Notes: generated by a model not told the origin, from the letters alone. Shown: positions 35,470-45,271, counted from the first letter of the stretch. The stretch is 64,000 bases of DNA from UMGS1532 sp045594795 (GCA_045594795.1 JAZNZF010000018.1:6634-70633), one strand, 5' to 3'. Program-made: numbers and translations.

Positions 35470-36300
35470 CTAATACATCTCAGGGTCTCTTGCCCATTCC
35501 AAAGTTAGAAAGTCTGCAACGGCACCGCTTTCGCAAGTACCAATAACGGCATCGGCGGCGGCTTTTACCTCGTCAAAGGCGTTACCAACCGCAACACCGT
35601 AATCGGCAAGCCCTAACATTTCTATATCGTTAAGGTTGTCACCAAAGGCAACAAGCCTTGAAAAGCCATACTCTTTCATAAAACGGACAGCGCCGTTAGC
35701 CTTGCCCGAGGCTTTAGCGTAAATTTCTAAGTAGCAGTGGTCCTCACCGTTGTTTATAAACAACGAGCAAGATATATTTTTAATTCGGCTAAGCCTTTGC
35801 TTTAACTCCAAAAGCGGTTGCTTTGCACCCACGCAGATTATATACGGGGTGTGCATACCAAAGCTATAGTCGGTGGATTTTTTAAATTCCTTGTAGTAAT
35901 TTTTGCGCGCTTCAATAAAATCCCTTTCGGGCTTTGTACTAAGCTTTGTGTAACTAACGCTTACGTCATCATCCTTGTAGTCGAACACAAAGGGATTAAG
36001 CCCTGCCGATTTGCAAATTGAAACCACCATAGCGGCAGTAGAGCGGTCAATAGCGGTAAGGCTTTTGGTTAACCCCGAGGCTGTGTCGTAAATACAGCTA
36101 CCGTTCATAAGAATAACGGGAAGTTTAAGGTTTAGGTCGGCAATTACGGGAGCAATGCTTTTAGGTGTGCGCGAGGTATTAAGGGTAAAGGGCAGTCCGC
36201 GCTCTACCAAGGCATTAATAGTGCTTAAAACATAAGGTGACAGTTTGTCGCCACCGCTTAAAAGCGTGCCGTCGAGGTCTGCCATATATAAGGTTTTCAT
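35470..36300 (-). CDS. Cof-type HAD phosphatase
   Basis: 276 residues. Motif I ADLDGTLL with nucleophile D8 and D10, and motif IV FGDNLNDIEML; the large C2B cap between them is typical of Cof/YidA hydrolases, which dephosphorylate sugar phosphates or flavin-like compounds. The start overlaps the ABC-F stop by one base (TAATG). Confidence 0.9.
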   Translation of the reverse strand: MKTLYMADLDGTLLSGGDKLSPYVLSTINALVERGLPFTLNTSRTPKSIAPVIADLNLKLPVILMNGSCIYDTASGLTKSLTAIDRSTAAMVVSICKSAGLNPFVFDYKDDDVSVSYTKLSTKPERDFIEARKNYYKEFKKSTDYSFGMHTPYIICVGAKQPLLELKQRLSRIKNISCSLFINNGEDHCYLEIYAKASGKANGAVRFMKEYGFSRLVAFGDNLNDIEMLGLADYGVAVGNAFDEVKAAADAVIGTCESGAVADFLTLEWARDPEMY

Positions 36301-38204
36301 TACTCTTCACCCTCTAACGCGGTTAGTTCTTGTAAGCTTTGGTCCCAAGAGAGCATAAGCTCGTCTAAGTGTTTTTGTAGCTCGTCTAATTTTTCTGATA
36401 GCTCCATAGCCTTTTTATAATCCTCAGCTACTTGGGGTTGGCTTAGCTGATTTTCACAGTCGGCTATTTGTTGCTCTGATAAAGCAATCTGCTCTTCATA
36501 TTTACGGGTAGCCGCGCGCAAGCGTCTTATCTCGGCCTGGCGTTCTTTTCTGTTATGGTAAAGTGTGCCGCCGGCACCCATTTCGCGCTTTGGCTTTTCT
36601 TCCTTTGTAGCGGTTGGTTTTTGGTGCGACGACAAAAAGTCGTCATATCCGCCCTTATATGCTATAAGCTTTTGGTTTTCTAAATATAGTATATCGGTGG
36701 CAAGTCGGTTTATAAAATATCGGTCGTGCGAAACCGCAATAAGCGTGCCGCCAAAATTTAACAATGCACTTTCAAGAACCTCTTTCGAGCGTATGTCAAG
36801 ATGGTTGGTAGGCTCGTCTAAAAACAGCAGATTATCACCCGAAAGCATAAGACGGCACAATGCTACCCTTGCGCGTTCGCCACCACTTAGAGTACCTATT
36901 TTACTAAACACCTCGTCACCCTTAAACAAAAAAGCAGCTAAGGCATTACGAATGGTGGTGTCGGTAAGAGATATATGTGCATCGCGAATAACCTCGAAAA
37001 CTGTTTTATCTTCGGGCAAATCGGCTTGCATCTGGTCGAAAAATCCAACCGTAACACGCGCGCCAAACTTAACCTCGGGGTTATGTAAAAGCTCTTTTAA
37101 AAGTGTAGTTTTGCCCGTACCGTTTGCGCCCAAAAGAAATACCTTTTGACCGCGTTTAATGTCTATATCAATGCCCGAAAAAAGTGTTCTTTCACCAAAG
37201 CTTTTAGAAAGCCCCTGTGCCTTTAGAACATCATTTCCTGTGTCGGACTTAATTTCAAAATTAAAGTTTACTTCCTGTTCGGCACTCTCTGGCTTTATAA
37301 GGGTCTCTTTAATACGGTCAATAGATTTTTGCTTGTGGTCTATAGTACGGTAGTTTCTCTCCATACTAAAGGTGCGCTGTTGCGCTATGATACCCTCAAT
37401 GCGTTTAATCTCGCGGGTTTTGTTTTCATATTCGCGCTGTAAACTTAGCTCGCGCTCTGCCTCAATTTCCTTATGGCGAGTGTAGTTGCCATTGTTACAA
37501 ACAAGGCGCTGATGCTTTAACTCGAAGGTGCGGTTGGTAAGCTTATCTAAAAAATAGCGGTCGTGCGAGATAATAAGCGCCGCCGAGGACGAAGTTTTTA
37601 AGAATTCCTCAAGCCATTCCACACTTTCTATGTCAAGATGGTTTGTGGGCTCATCTAAAAGAATAAGGTCGGGCTCGGATAAAAGCAGTTTAGCAAGCCC
37701 AATTTTTGCCCTTTCACCACCACTTAAGGTGCAAACGGTTTGCGAAAGCTCATTCTCACTAAATCCAAGACCGATAAGGGTAGCGCGGGTTCTTGAAACA
37801 TAGGTGAGTCCACCCTCTCGCATAAACTCATCTAACAAGGTGGCTTGGCTTTCCAAAAGGCTTTCGCTGTTTGCAGTTTTAAGCGAGATGTTTATCGCGT
37901 CAATTTTTTTCTGTAGCTCTAATAGGTGCGAGAATACCGATAACGCCTCTTGCTCGGCGGTGAGGTCGGAATCGCGGCAGGCGTGCTGCTCTAAATATCC
38001 GATACGAAGCCCCGTTTTGCGCGAGAATCCGCCGCTGTCGGCAGAAAGCTCGCCCGTAATAAGCTTTAAAAGGGTGGTTTTGCCACAACCGTTAGAGCCA
38101 ACAAAACCAATTTTATCGCCCTCGTTAATATTAAAGCTAAGGTCAGAAAACAAGGTATGCTCGCCAAAGCTTTTACTAATGCCGCTGGCACTAAGCAAGG
38201 TCAT
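36300..38204 (-). CDS. ABC-F family ATPase
   Basis: 634 residues with two ABC domains: Walker A GSNGCGKTTLLKL and GANGTGKTTLLKE, signatures LSGGERAKIGLAKLL and LSGGERARVALCRLM, joined by the charged helical linker of ABC-F proteins, plus a C-terminal coiled coil (about 560-630). It has no membrane domain. ABC-F proteins bind the ribosomal E site and help translation or antibiotic resistance; length and tail resemble the Uup/YdiF-type housekeeping group rather than a resistance factor, though that is not certain. Confidence 0.92.
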   Translation of the reverse strand: MTLLSASGISKSFGEHTLFSDLSFNINEGDKIGFVGSNGCGKTTLLKLITGELSADSGGFSRKTGLRIGYLEQHACRDSDLTAEQEALSVFSHLLELQKKIDAINISLKTANSESLLESQATLLDEFMREGGLTYVSRTRATLIGLGFSENELSQTVCTLSGGERAKIGLAKLLLSEPDLILLDEPTNHLDIESVEWLEEFLKTSSSAALIISHDRYFLDKLTNRTFELKHQRLVCNNGNYTRHKEIEAERELSLQREYENKTREIKRIEGIIAQQRTFSMERNYRTIDHKQKSIDRIKETLIKPESAEQEVNFNFEIKSDTGNDVLKAQGLSKSFGERTLFSGIDIDIKRGQKVFLLGANGTGKTTLLKELLHNPEVKFGARVTVGFFDQMQADLPEDKTVFEVIRDAHISLTDTTIRNALAAFLFKGDEVFSKIGTLSGGERARVALCRLMLSGDNLLFLDEPTNHLDIRSKEVLESALLNFGGTLIAVSHDRYFINRLATDILYLENQKLIAYKGGYDDFLSSHQKPTATKEEKPKREMGAGGTLYHNRKERQAEIRRLRAATRKYEEQIALSEQQIADCENQLSQPQVAEDYKKAMELSEKLDELQKHLDELMLSWDQSLQELTALEGEE

Positions 38205-38215
38205 AAACTAAACTC

Positions 38216-41200
38216 CTAAGGTTGTTTTAAGTATGCAACAAGTGCGGTTATGGCAGCGGGAATAAGGCTTACCCCTGCCACTACAAGACCCGAAACGGCG
38301 GCGAGTATACCGCTAAGCGCAAGGTATCCAACCGTAGCAATTCCAAGGCATACAAGTATAGTGTTTATAATAATTAATGTCGAGATAGTACTCTTAAGAT
38401 TAATAGCGGCGGTAATTACCGAAAGCAGACCGCAAATGTTTTCACCAAAGCTTGCGCCTGAAGATACGCTTTCTTTAAAGGAGGTAGCCGATTTATAAGC
38501 CGTTGTGCCCGAGGGGGACAGCACCTTTATAGAATCGGGATAAAGCCCAAAGTAGTCGCAAAGCATTTCGTCGCAAACGTTGGGGTCGTTAGAATTTACA
38601 AGCATAGTAACGCCCGTGTTACAAAGACGGCGTAGCTCGTAGGTGATTTCCTCGTCAGCCTCGTAACCAACTATAAACAATGCGCAAAGCTGGTCGCCAA
38701 TGCCAAGATAAACGGGGAAATAGCCTTGGCGCAGAATCTTTTTGTCTAACTCAAGGCTTGGGGTTTTAATGCTATGGCCTTCCATAAGAGTGCGGTTGCC
38801 AACAAAAATTCGTTTATCTTCAATCCAACCCGAAAGACCCATATTGTTTTCGTATTTAATGCTGTCGATAAGGGGCATTTCCTCGCCGTTAGATTCTAAA
38901 ATCTCCTCGAAAATAGGTGCCAAGGGCGAGTCTGCTGCTGTAAGCAGGGCTGCGGCAGAAGCTATGTATTTATCAACCGCGCCACGATTTAACACCTGCA
39001 TATTGTAAAGCTTAATGCTGCCTGCGGGGAAAAGCGAGCTAACGTTAAAAGCAACTGCGTTTGCGTTGGCTATACTGTCAGCAGAGTTGTAGCCTGCAAG
39101 CATAGCTCCGTAAGACTTTAGCTTTTTAGATGCAATGCCAAAGGGTAGGTTGCAAATAAGCAGTGACGAGGTGGGGCAAGCCACACAGCATACCAAGGTA
39201 AATGCCGTAAGCGAGCCGTATATTCCGTTTGTAAAGAAGGCGGCGGTGGCAAGCACAGCTGCCATAATAAGCGTAAAGACGGTCAGGGTATTAAGGCGCT
39301 TTTCGTAAGCGTCTTCGCTATATGCGTTTTTAAGGTAGCCTGTAATATTCTTGGTAGATTTACCGATAGCTACAAGCGCCTCGCCAACAACGCTTCCGCC
39401 TGCCATAACCGATGCCGAAAGCGAATCTTCTACAAAGGTAACTGCGTTTTTCTCATTGTCGTTGGCAATAACCTTGAAGCCGCGACTAACACGCTTGAGC
39501 AAACAGCGTTTACCGATAAGGTTAAAAAGTAGGATAAGTGCGCCAAGCGGTGCTAATATCGGAAGTTCGGCGAATTTTTCTGTAAGTGCGGTAACAAGGG
39601 TGTATACAAACACCATTACCGAAGAAAGTGCGGCGGGCGAGTCCATATCGGGTGAGCCCGTAAGAATTTCTGCAAGACCGCGCACCGTGTTAAAGTTAAT
39701 AATAAGCGCTAAGCCAAGTAATACCGTGTTAAGTAGTATAAAGGTAATGGGTGAAGCAAGCAAAGCGCCCACAAAAACAAAGTCGCAAAGTGCAAGAATA
39801 GCCGTTATTGCGGCGGTGGGAATGATTCTTGCGGTAACACTAACCGACTGACTCTTAAGGTCGGTGCTAATGCTTTGGGCGTCGTCGATGTTTTCGTAAT
39901 CGTCAACAGGTGGTGCTGCGTCTTTAAAGTCGGAAATTTGCGCATCGGGCAACTCGGGCTCGTCGGTACCCGAAAGATGCATTCTTTCGGGGAGTTCCTC
40001 GGGTTCTTCCTCTGCTAAAATCTCAAGATGCTTGCGCCACTCGGCTGCTTTTAAGGGGTCGGCTTGATGTCCCTCACCCGATATCTCAATCACATGCGTT
40101 GCGTCAATAACAGGTGGTGTAGGCTCGTTAGCAAGGCTATACTGTAGGTTCTTAACCTCCTTGCCTACGTCCTCTTTAAAGGTGGATTCTTCTGTAAAGG
40201 AATCAAGGTTTATCACCCTTGTATCGTCGTCTACAGCATCGGGGGTTTCTGCTTGAGCAATATGGCTTTGGGTGAACATATCAAAATCGTATTTAGGTTG
40301 AGGCTTTGTGTGTTGCACTGCAAAATCACCGCTTTGGTAAAAGTCGGAAAGGCGTTTGCGTGCGCCAAGCTCTGCCTCGTGTATGATATCGTCGATACTG
40401 CGTTCGGGGTTTATGGGAATTTCTTGTGTAACAAAGTTTTTGCATTTTGAAAGCAAGGACTCGCTTTCTCTTTTTCTTAAAGGATTATTAAGGCTGTCGT
40501 TAAGGGTCTCAAAGATAGCGTCTGCAGTGTTTTCACCCTCGTGAATATCGGGCACGGGGAGTGCTGGCTCTACGGGAGAGGGTGCCTCGACAACCGTGGG
40601 CTCTGCTTTTACTACAGGCTCACTTTGTACGGGTTTATGTTTTTTATATATTTCGTTTTCAATGCGATTAAGTCTGCCCTTAGCACGCTCTGCCATCATT
40701 CTGTCGTAAAGCTCTTGCGCTTTTGGTGAAAGCCCACTATCGCGGCGGGCGGTAGCTTTTTCATCTATAGCGGCTTTAGGTTGCTCGGGTTCAGTTTCCT
40801 TTTGCAAAGGCTGCCCGTCATTAGCTTTTTGCTGGGGGGTGTTTTTTATCTCGGGGTCAGAAGGCTCGTCTTTTGCTTTGGCGGCAGCCTCTTGTTTTTG
40901 ATGTAAAGCCTCAAGCAGTTCGTCTGCCTGTGCTTTTAATTTTTGTTTAGTTTCTTGGTGAGAGGATGGGATTTCGTCGGTTTCGGCGTAGTGCTCACCC
41001 ACGCTGAATTTTGGCGTAGCATCGGATGGTACACTAAAGCTACGAGCGGCAGTTTTATCGTCGCTCGATTCTTTAGAGGTTGTTGAACCTTCGTTGTTAT
41101 TGGTGTGGTTGAAGCCCGATGCCATAGCAACATCTGAAAAAGAGGGCTTATTCTCAGCCTTTTCGTTGCCGAGAATTTCATCAGGTGTCATTGCGTGGGG

Positions 41201-41365
41201 GGCGGCATGATGTTTGCGCTGTTCCCACGGAGTAACGCCAAACTCAGAATCGGTATTTTGGTTTGGCTCGTCATTTTTTTGTGTAGCCCTTGTGGAGATA
41301 TGCTCGAAATCAAGTATAAAGGTTTCTTCATACTCGTCGTGATGATGCTTTTTAAATAAACCCAT
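38216..41365 (-). CDS. Degenerate P-type-ATPase-like membrane protein with long acidic N-terminus
   Basis: 1049 residues. The first ~500 are acidic, low-complexity and probably disordered, with no signal peptide. After that, the membrane helices and cytoplasmic loops follow a heavy-metal P1B ATPase: four helices (about 510-625), a shortened actuator region, two helices with CVACPTSS where CPC-ALGLATP is expected, then a P/N-domain-like segment with DSPLAPIFEEI (HP-motif position) and FVGNRTLMEG, and two last helices. The catalytic DKTGT is replaced by FNVSS (N774 at the aspartate) and no TGDGxND follows, so it cannot form the phospho-enzyme. It is therefore probably a pseudo-pump or scaffold. 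It lies between rlmB and an ABC-F gene. Function unknown. Confidence 0.7.
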   Translation of the reverse strand: MGLFKKHHHDEYEETFILDFEHISTRATQKNDEPNQNTDSEFGVTPWEQRKHHAAPHAMTPDEILGNEKAENKPSFSDVAMASGFNHTNNNEGSTTSKESSDDKTAARSFSVPSDATPKFSVGEHYAETDEIPSSHQETKQKLKAQADELLEALHQKQEAAAKAKDEPSDPEIKNTPQQKANDGQPLQKETEPEQPKAAIDEKATARRDSGLSPKAQELYDRMMAERAKGRLNRIENEIYKKHKPVQSEPVVKAEPTVVEAPSPVEPALPVPDIHEGENTADAIFETLNDSLNNPLRKRESESLLSKCKNFVTQEIPINPERSIDDIIHEAELGARKRLSDFYQSGDFAVQHTKPQPKYDFDMFTQSHIAQAETPDAVDDDTRVINLDSFTEESTFKEDVGKEVKNLQYSLANEPTPPVIDATHVIEISGEGHQADPLKAAEWRKHLEILAEEEPEELPERMHLSGTDEPELPDAQISDFKDAAPPVDDYENIDDAQSISTDLKSQSVSVTARIIPTAAITAILALCDFVFVGALLASPITFILLNTVLLGLALIINFNTVRGLAEILTGSPDMDSPAALSSVMVFVYTLVTALTEKFAELPILAPLGALILLFNLIGKRCLLKRVSRGFKVIANDNEKNAVTFVEDSLSASVMAGGSVVGEALVAIGKSTKNITGYLKNAYSEDAYEKRLNTLTVFTLIMAAVLATAAFFTNGIYGSLTAFTLVCCVACPTSSLLICNLPFGIASKKLKSYGAMLAGYNSADSIANANAVAFNVSSLFPAGSIKLYNMQVLNRGAVDKYIASAAALLTAADSPLAPIFEEILESNGEEMPLIDSIKYENNMGLSGWIEDKRIFVGNRTLMEGHSIKTPSLELDKKILRQGYFPVYLGIGDQLCALFIVGYEADEEITYELRRLCNTGVTMLVNSNDPNVCDEMLCDYFGLYPDSIKVLSPSGTTAYKSATSFKESVSSGASFGENICGLLSVITAAINLKSTISTLIIINTILVCLGIATVGYLALSGILAAVSGLVVAGVSLIPAAITALVAYLKQP

Positions 41366-41400
41366 TTCATTTCCCCCAATTTATGTAATCTATAAAAAAG

Positions 41401-42192
41401 TTATTTGTTATTAGCTTTGGTGTGGGTGCGTTGGCGCGCAACCTCGTACATAAGCACGCCTGCCGCAACCGATGCGTTAAGTGAATTAATTTTACCAAGC
41501 ATAGGCAGAGATATCATAGCGTCGCAATGCTCTGAAACCAGTCTGCCAATACCCTTGCCCTCGTTGCCTATAACTAAAGCGGTAGCGCCTGTGTAGTCAC
41601 CGCCGCACCAGTTTTCACCGTTCATATCGGCGCCGTAAACCCAAACTCCCTTTTGCTTAAGGGTTTCTATTTCAGCAACTAAGTTTGTAACCTTGGCAAC
41701 ACGCATATATTCAAGCGCGCCGCAGGCTGCCTTTGCAACCGTTGCATTAAGCGAAACTGCACGGCGCTTTGGTATAATTACACCGTGTACCGAGCAAGCC
41801 TCGGCTGTACGGATTATTGCGCCAAGATTGTGCGGGTCTTCAATTTCATCGCAAATTATAATAAAGGGTGGTTCGCCCTTTTCATTAGCGTAGTTCAAAA
41901 TATCGTCAACACTCGAGTAGCTGTGCGCCGCAATGCTAACTGCAACGCCTTGGTGGTTAGCGCCGCCCGAAAGCCAGTCGAGTTTGGTAGAAGAGACTTC
42001 TTTTACCACAATACCCTTGGCAGTGCATTTGGCGATAATTGCCGCTACTGTGCCACCGCCCATACCTTTTGCTACAAAAAGCTTATCAATCTCGCGCCCC
42101 GAACGAACCGCCTCAAGCACGGGATTTCTGCCTACTATTATATTTTCTCGAGGCGCATTTTCCTCAGTTATAATATCCTTAGTTTTATCCAA
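41401..42192 (-). CDS. rlmB: 23S rRNA 2'-O-methyltransferase, RlmB/TrmH type
   Basis: 263 residues: N-terminal substrate-binding domain (VGRNPVLEAVRSG) and a SPOUT methyltransferase with GNEGKGIGRLVSEHCD and INSLNASVAAGVLMYE, the knot motifs. RlmB methylates G2251 in the peptidyl-transferase P loop. The start is TTG at 42192 with GAGGATG upstream. It heads the six-gene minus-strand operon. Confidence 0.93.
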   Translation of the reverse strand: MDKTKDIITEENAPRENIIVGRNPVLEAVRSGREIDKLFVAKGMGGGTVAAIIAKCTAKGIVVKEVSSTKLDWLSGGANHQGVAVSIAAHSYSSVDDILNYANEKGEPPFIIICDEIEDPHNLGAIIRTAEACSVHGVIIPKRRAVSLNATVAKAACGALEYMRVAKVTNLVAEIETLKQKGVWVYGADMNGENWCGGDYTGATALVIGNEGKGIGRLVSEHCDAMISLPMLGKINSLNASVAAGVLMYEVARQRTHTKANNK

Positions 42193-42232
42193 AAAAGCAC
42201 ATCCTCAAAACAAAAAATACATATTCCAGTTA

Positions 42233-42261
42233 ATTATACCATAAATCAGTAAAAAATGAAA
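42233..42261 (-). promoter_or_regulatory. Probable promoter of the rlmB operon
   Basis: Minus strand TTTCAT, 17 bases, TATAAT. Confidence 0.5.
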
Positions 42262-42315
42262 GTGCAAAATATGTTAATAATATAAAAATTTTATAATGTT
42301 ATAAAGCAAAAAATA

Positions 42316-42351
42316 TAGCCCAACACAGTTTTTATGTTACTGCATTGAGCT
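42316..42351 (-). terminator. Terminator of the LysR gene
   Basis: On the minus strand AGCTCAATGCAGT pairs imperfectly with ACTGTGTTGGGCT, followed by ATATTTTTT. Confidence 0.6.
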
Positions 42352-42364
42352 ATAGTTAGCTTGT

Positions 42365-43249
42365 TTAATTTTCCAAAAGCTTAATTGCGTATTCGGTGTA
42401 TTTGGATTTAAACTGACCTTTTTTAAGTACAACTGCGGGTTGGCGCAAACTTGTGTCGTTTCGGAGCTCGAACAAAGATACGCTACCATTATCACTACGG
42501 GTTTTAACAAACTGCAATGGCAAAAGAGTAGCTGCCACGCCCTCTTGGGCAAGTTCCCAAGCCGTTGTAAGCCCTGTAACCTCGGCCGAAATTTTAGGGT
42601 GAATATTACAAGAAACACAAAGCTTATCGAAAAGCACACGCATTTCTTGGGTCGCGCTTACCACTACAAAGGGAAGCTTTGCACATTTGCTAAAATCAAC
42701 CTTGCCATCTTTAAGCCCGTGCTTTTCGCATAGCGGCTTTGGTACTGTGAGCACCAAGCGGTCGGGCTCTATCGGCATAACCTCTAAAACGCTATCGTCT
42801 ACAGGCAGATTAACTATGGCAAAATCAAACTTACCGTCTGCCGCATCGTGACGAAGCTGTTCGCTGCCTTCTTCTACAAGCTTTACTCTAAGACCCGAAA
42901 ACTTAGCAACAAGCTTTTTTACTATGTCGGGCATAAGATAGGCGCTTCTAAAGGGGGTAACACCAATAACAATTTCGCCCTTGTCGCCCGATTTATATTG
43001 TTGCATAGCCCTAAGAAGCTGGTCTTGTTTATACAAAAGCTCTTTAGCCTCGCCGACAAAATGCATACCTGCGGGGGTGGGGGTAACGATACTGTTTGTA
43101 CGTTTAAACAGTTTAACCCCAAGCTCTTTTTCAAGCGCTAATATTTGTTTGCTTAAAGCAGGTTGTGTAACATTCAGCAATTCGGCAAGCTTAGAAAAGC
43201 TACCCGTTTCGGCTAATTGCACGGCGTATTGTAATTGTCGAGAATTCAT
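42365..43249 (-). CDS. LysR-family transcriptional regulator
   Basis: 294 residues: N-terminal winged helix (MNSRQLQYAVQLAETGSFSK, recognition helix in QPALSKQILALEKELG) and a periplasmic-binding-protein-like effector domain (about 90-294). It is divergent from the TRAP-like permease and most likely controls it in response to the transported organic acid. Ribosome site AGGTGAGA. Confidence 0.92.
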   Translation of the reverse strand: MNSRQLQYAVQLAETGSFSKLAELLNVTQPALSKQILALEKELGVKLFKRTNSIVTPTPAGMHFVGEAKELLYKQDQLLRAMQQYKSGDKGEIVIGVTPFRSAYLMPDIVKKLVAKFSGLRVKLVEEGSEQLRHDAADGKFDFAIVNLPVDDSVLEVMPIEPDRLVLTVPKPLCEKHGLKDGKVDFSKCAKLPFVVVSATQEMRVLFDKLCVSCNIHPKISAEVTGLTTAWELAQEGVAATLLPLQFVKTRSDNGSVSLFELRNDTSLRQPAVVLKKGQFKSKYTEYAIKLLEN

Positions 43250-43355
43250 TTTATCTCACCTATACATAAAGTTTTTACATACCTTAAATATATGATATCA
43301 CTTTTTTTCTGTAAATGCAACCGACTGCAAAAAATAAATAATTGTTAAAAAAGTA

Positions 43356-43383
43356 TTGACAAATTGAAAATTTTTGATATAAT
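43356..43383 (+). promoter_or_regulatory. Promoter of the TRAP-like permease genes
   Basis: TTGACA, 16 bases, TATAAT in the 190-bp gap divergent from the LysR gene. Confidence 0.8.
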
Positions 43384-43440
43384 TATAACTGTTATGGAAT
43401 AAGACCTATAACTAAAAAGGAATTCGAAAGGAGTATTGCT

Positions 43441-44805
43441 ATGCCACTTTCATTAGTTTATTTAGGCATAATGTTAGCAGTTATCTGCGTGTGGTTTTTG
43501 GTAATTAAGCGCCCTGTTTATGAAGGCGTGCTACTAAGCTTTATAGTTTTAGTTGCCATAACTAACACTTGGGGCAATATTTGGGGCTATATTAACACTG
43601 GTCTTAAAACCTCGCTGCTATACTCAATGGTCGCATTTGTTGCGATGTCAATCATTCTTACAAAAACAAAGATTATCGACAGTTGTATCGCGGTTATTTT
43701 ATCGGTTGTTGGTAGAATAACGGGTGGTGCAGGCTACGCCGCAGTTGTTGCAAGTAGCTTTATGGGTGCCCTTTCGGGTTCTGGTCCCGGAAACGTTATG
43801 GCAACAGGTTCTATTACCATTCCTGCTATGAAGCGCTCGGGCTTCCCGCCAGAGCTTGCGGCTAATATCGAAAGCAACTCGAGCTACTTAGGTAATATGA
43901 TACCGCCTTCTTCTAACATTGTTGCCGCAATGGGCGCATATACCGCTTTCTGTGTGGCTACAGGAACTGAGGAAGCATCAAGCGGTAAATTCTGGATGGT
44001 GCTTTGGGGTATTTCGCTTTGGTTTATTCTCCAAAGAATCCTTATGGTATTTGCTTTCTGCAAGCATTATAAGGTAAAACCAATGTCTAAAGAAGATTTA
44101 CCTAATATGAAAGAAACCATAAAAAAAGGTTGGCAAGCATTACTTTTACCCGTAATCATTATCTTGCCTTTCGTTTTAGATGCTATCTTTAAAGATACCT
44201 TCTTTACCGCACGCTTAGGTGCAGACGGTGCAAAAGCACTTTCAAGCTCAATCCTTCTGTTTATAGGCGGTATTGCAGCGGCATATTCTTGCTTAATTGC
44301 TAAAGATAAGAGTGTAGTTAAGTTCTCTAACATTGTAAAAATGTTCTCCGAAAGCGTTAAGACCATCGCACCTACCATAGCAGTATGTGTGTTCGGTTAT
44401 ATGATAGGCGCACTCTTTGCAGACTTAGACGTTGCAAACGACCTTGGCGTAATCATTAACGGTTTAAATATGGGCAAGCTTGGTACAGTACTTGTTATTT
44501 GTGTAATTACCTGCTTTATGGGTATGGTTGTTCCCGGCTCGTCGCAGGTTGTTATATTCGGTACAATGTTTATAACCGTACTTGCAAACGTTGGTGTTGA
44601 CCCACTTCTTGCCGCCGCAATGCTTCCTTGTATCTGCGGTGTTATGTGTGGTATTACACCGCCCTTGGCACTTGGCCTTTATGCAGGTATGTCAATAGCA
44701 GAGTCCGATTTCTCAAAAACAGTTAAAAACGACTGGTGGTGGGTTGCCGCCCAGTTTATATTACAGGTTGTAGTCCTAATGGGCTGGCTCCCTGTAGGAG
44801 CATAA
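43441..44805 (+). CDS. TRAP/DctM-like large permease
   Basis: 454 residues with about 11-12 membrane helices. ALSGSGPGNVMATG, then IPAMKRSGFPPELAANIES and GNMIPPS, match the first repeat of DctM-type (IT superfamily) permeases, and PGSSQVVIFGTMF with CGITPPLALGLYAG matches the second. It would move an organic acid with Na+. The small-helix partner is encoded next, but no substrate-binding protein gene is nearby, so it may work without one or with a distant one. Controlled by the divergent LysR gene, by inference. Confidence 0.82.
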   Translation: MPLSLVYLGIMLAVICVWFLVIKRPVYEGVLLSFIVLVAITNTWGNIWGYINTGLKTSLLYSMVAFVAMSIILTKTKIIDSCIAVILSVVGRITGGAGYAAVVASSFMGALSGSGPGNVMATGSITIPAMKRSGFPPELAANIESNSSYLGNMIPPSSNIVAAMGAYTAFCVATGTEEASSGKFWMVLWGISLWFILQRILMVFAFCKHYKVKPMSKEDLPNMKETIKKGWQALLLPVIIILPFVLDAIFKDTFFTARLGADGAKALSSSILLFIGGIAAAYSCLIAKDKSVVKFSNIVKMFSESVKTIAPTIAVCVFGYMIGALFADLDVANDLGVIINGLNMGKLGTVLVICVITCFMGMVVPGSSQVVIFGTMFITVLANVGVDPLLAAAMLPCICGVMCGITPPLALGLYAGMSIAESDFSKTVKNDWWWVAAQFILQVVVLMGWLPVGA

Positions 44806-44820
44806 AGGGAGGAAACGCTG

Positions 44821-45120
44821 ATGAAATTCAAAGATATCTGTCATAAAATTAGTGAAGTAATCCACGTAATTTTCGGATACGGCATAACAATTTCGCTTTT
44901 TGCAGGCGGCTTAACCTTCTTTGGCTTTATCGCAGCCCTTATAATCGGCGGCGACGTAGCTACTGCAATTTGCCTTGTTATCTCTAAAAAGATTATCCCT
45001 GTTATAATCTATATTTCTACCATCTCGGTAGTGCTCGGCATTATTGCTATGTATTTAAAAGGCGAGGTTGCACTTACTTCTGATAAGAAAAAGGCAGCCA
45101 AGCACGAAGCTGAAATGTAA
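44821..45120 (+). CDS. Small membrane protein paired with the TRAP-like permease
   Basis: 99 residues with two predicted helices (about 22-48 and 55-80) and a charged C-terminal tail. Position, 15 bases after the permease gene, suggests an accessory subunit analogous to DctQ, though it is shorter (DctQ usually has four helices) and I recognise no family. GGGAGG precedes the ATG. Confidence 0.65.
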   Translation: MKFKDICHKISEVIHVIFGYGITISLFAGGLTFFGFIAALIIGGDVATAICLVISKKIIPVIIYISTISVVLGIIAMYLKGEVALTSDKKKAAKHEAEM

Positions 45121-45121
45121 C

Positions 45122-45153
45122 AAAAACGCCTACGGGAAACCGTGGGCGTTTTT
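45122..45153 (+). terminator. Terminator of the permease operon
   Basis: AAAAACGCCTACGG-GAAA-CCGTGGGCGTTTTT. Confidence 0.92.
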
Positions 45154-45159
45154 AAGTAA

Positions 45160-45181
45160 TAGTGAAAAGTGAAAAGTGAAT
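45160..45181. repeat. Short tandem GTGAAAA repeat
   Basis: About three copies of AGTGAAA in a row between a terminator and the thrS promoter; simple repeat, no evident function. Confidence 0.45.
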
Positions 45182-45271
45182 AGGTAAGGTGTTTTGGCAA
45201 AAGCCAAAACGGATTATAAATAAACAAGCATAGAGTTTGCTTTAAATACAATTAATGCACACTTTCTACAC

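Noticed and set aside
38216..41365. Functional heavy-metal P-type ATPase
   Set aside because: DKTGT, CPC and TGDGxND are all missing or replaced; the fold resembles a pump but cannot be phosphorylated.
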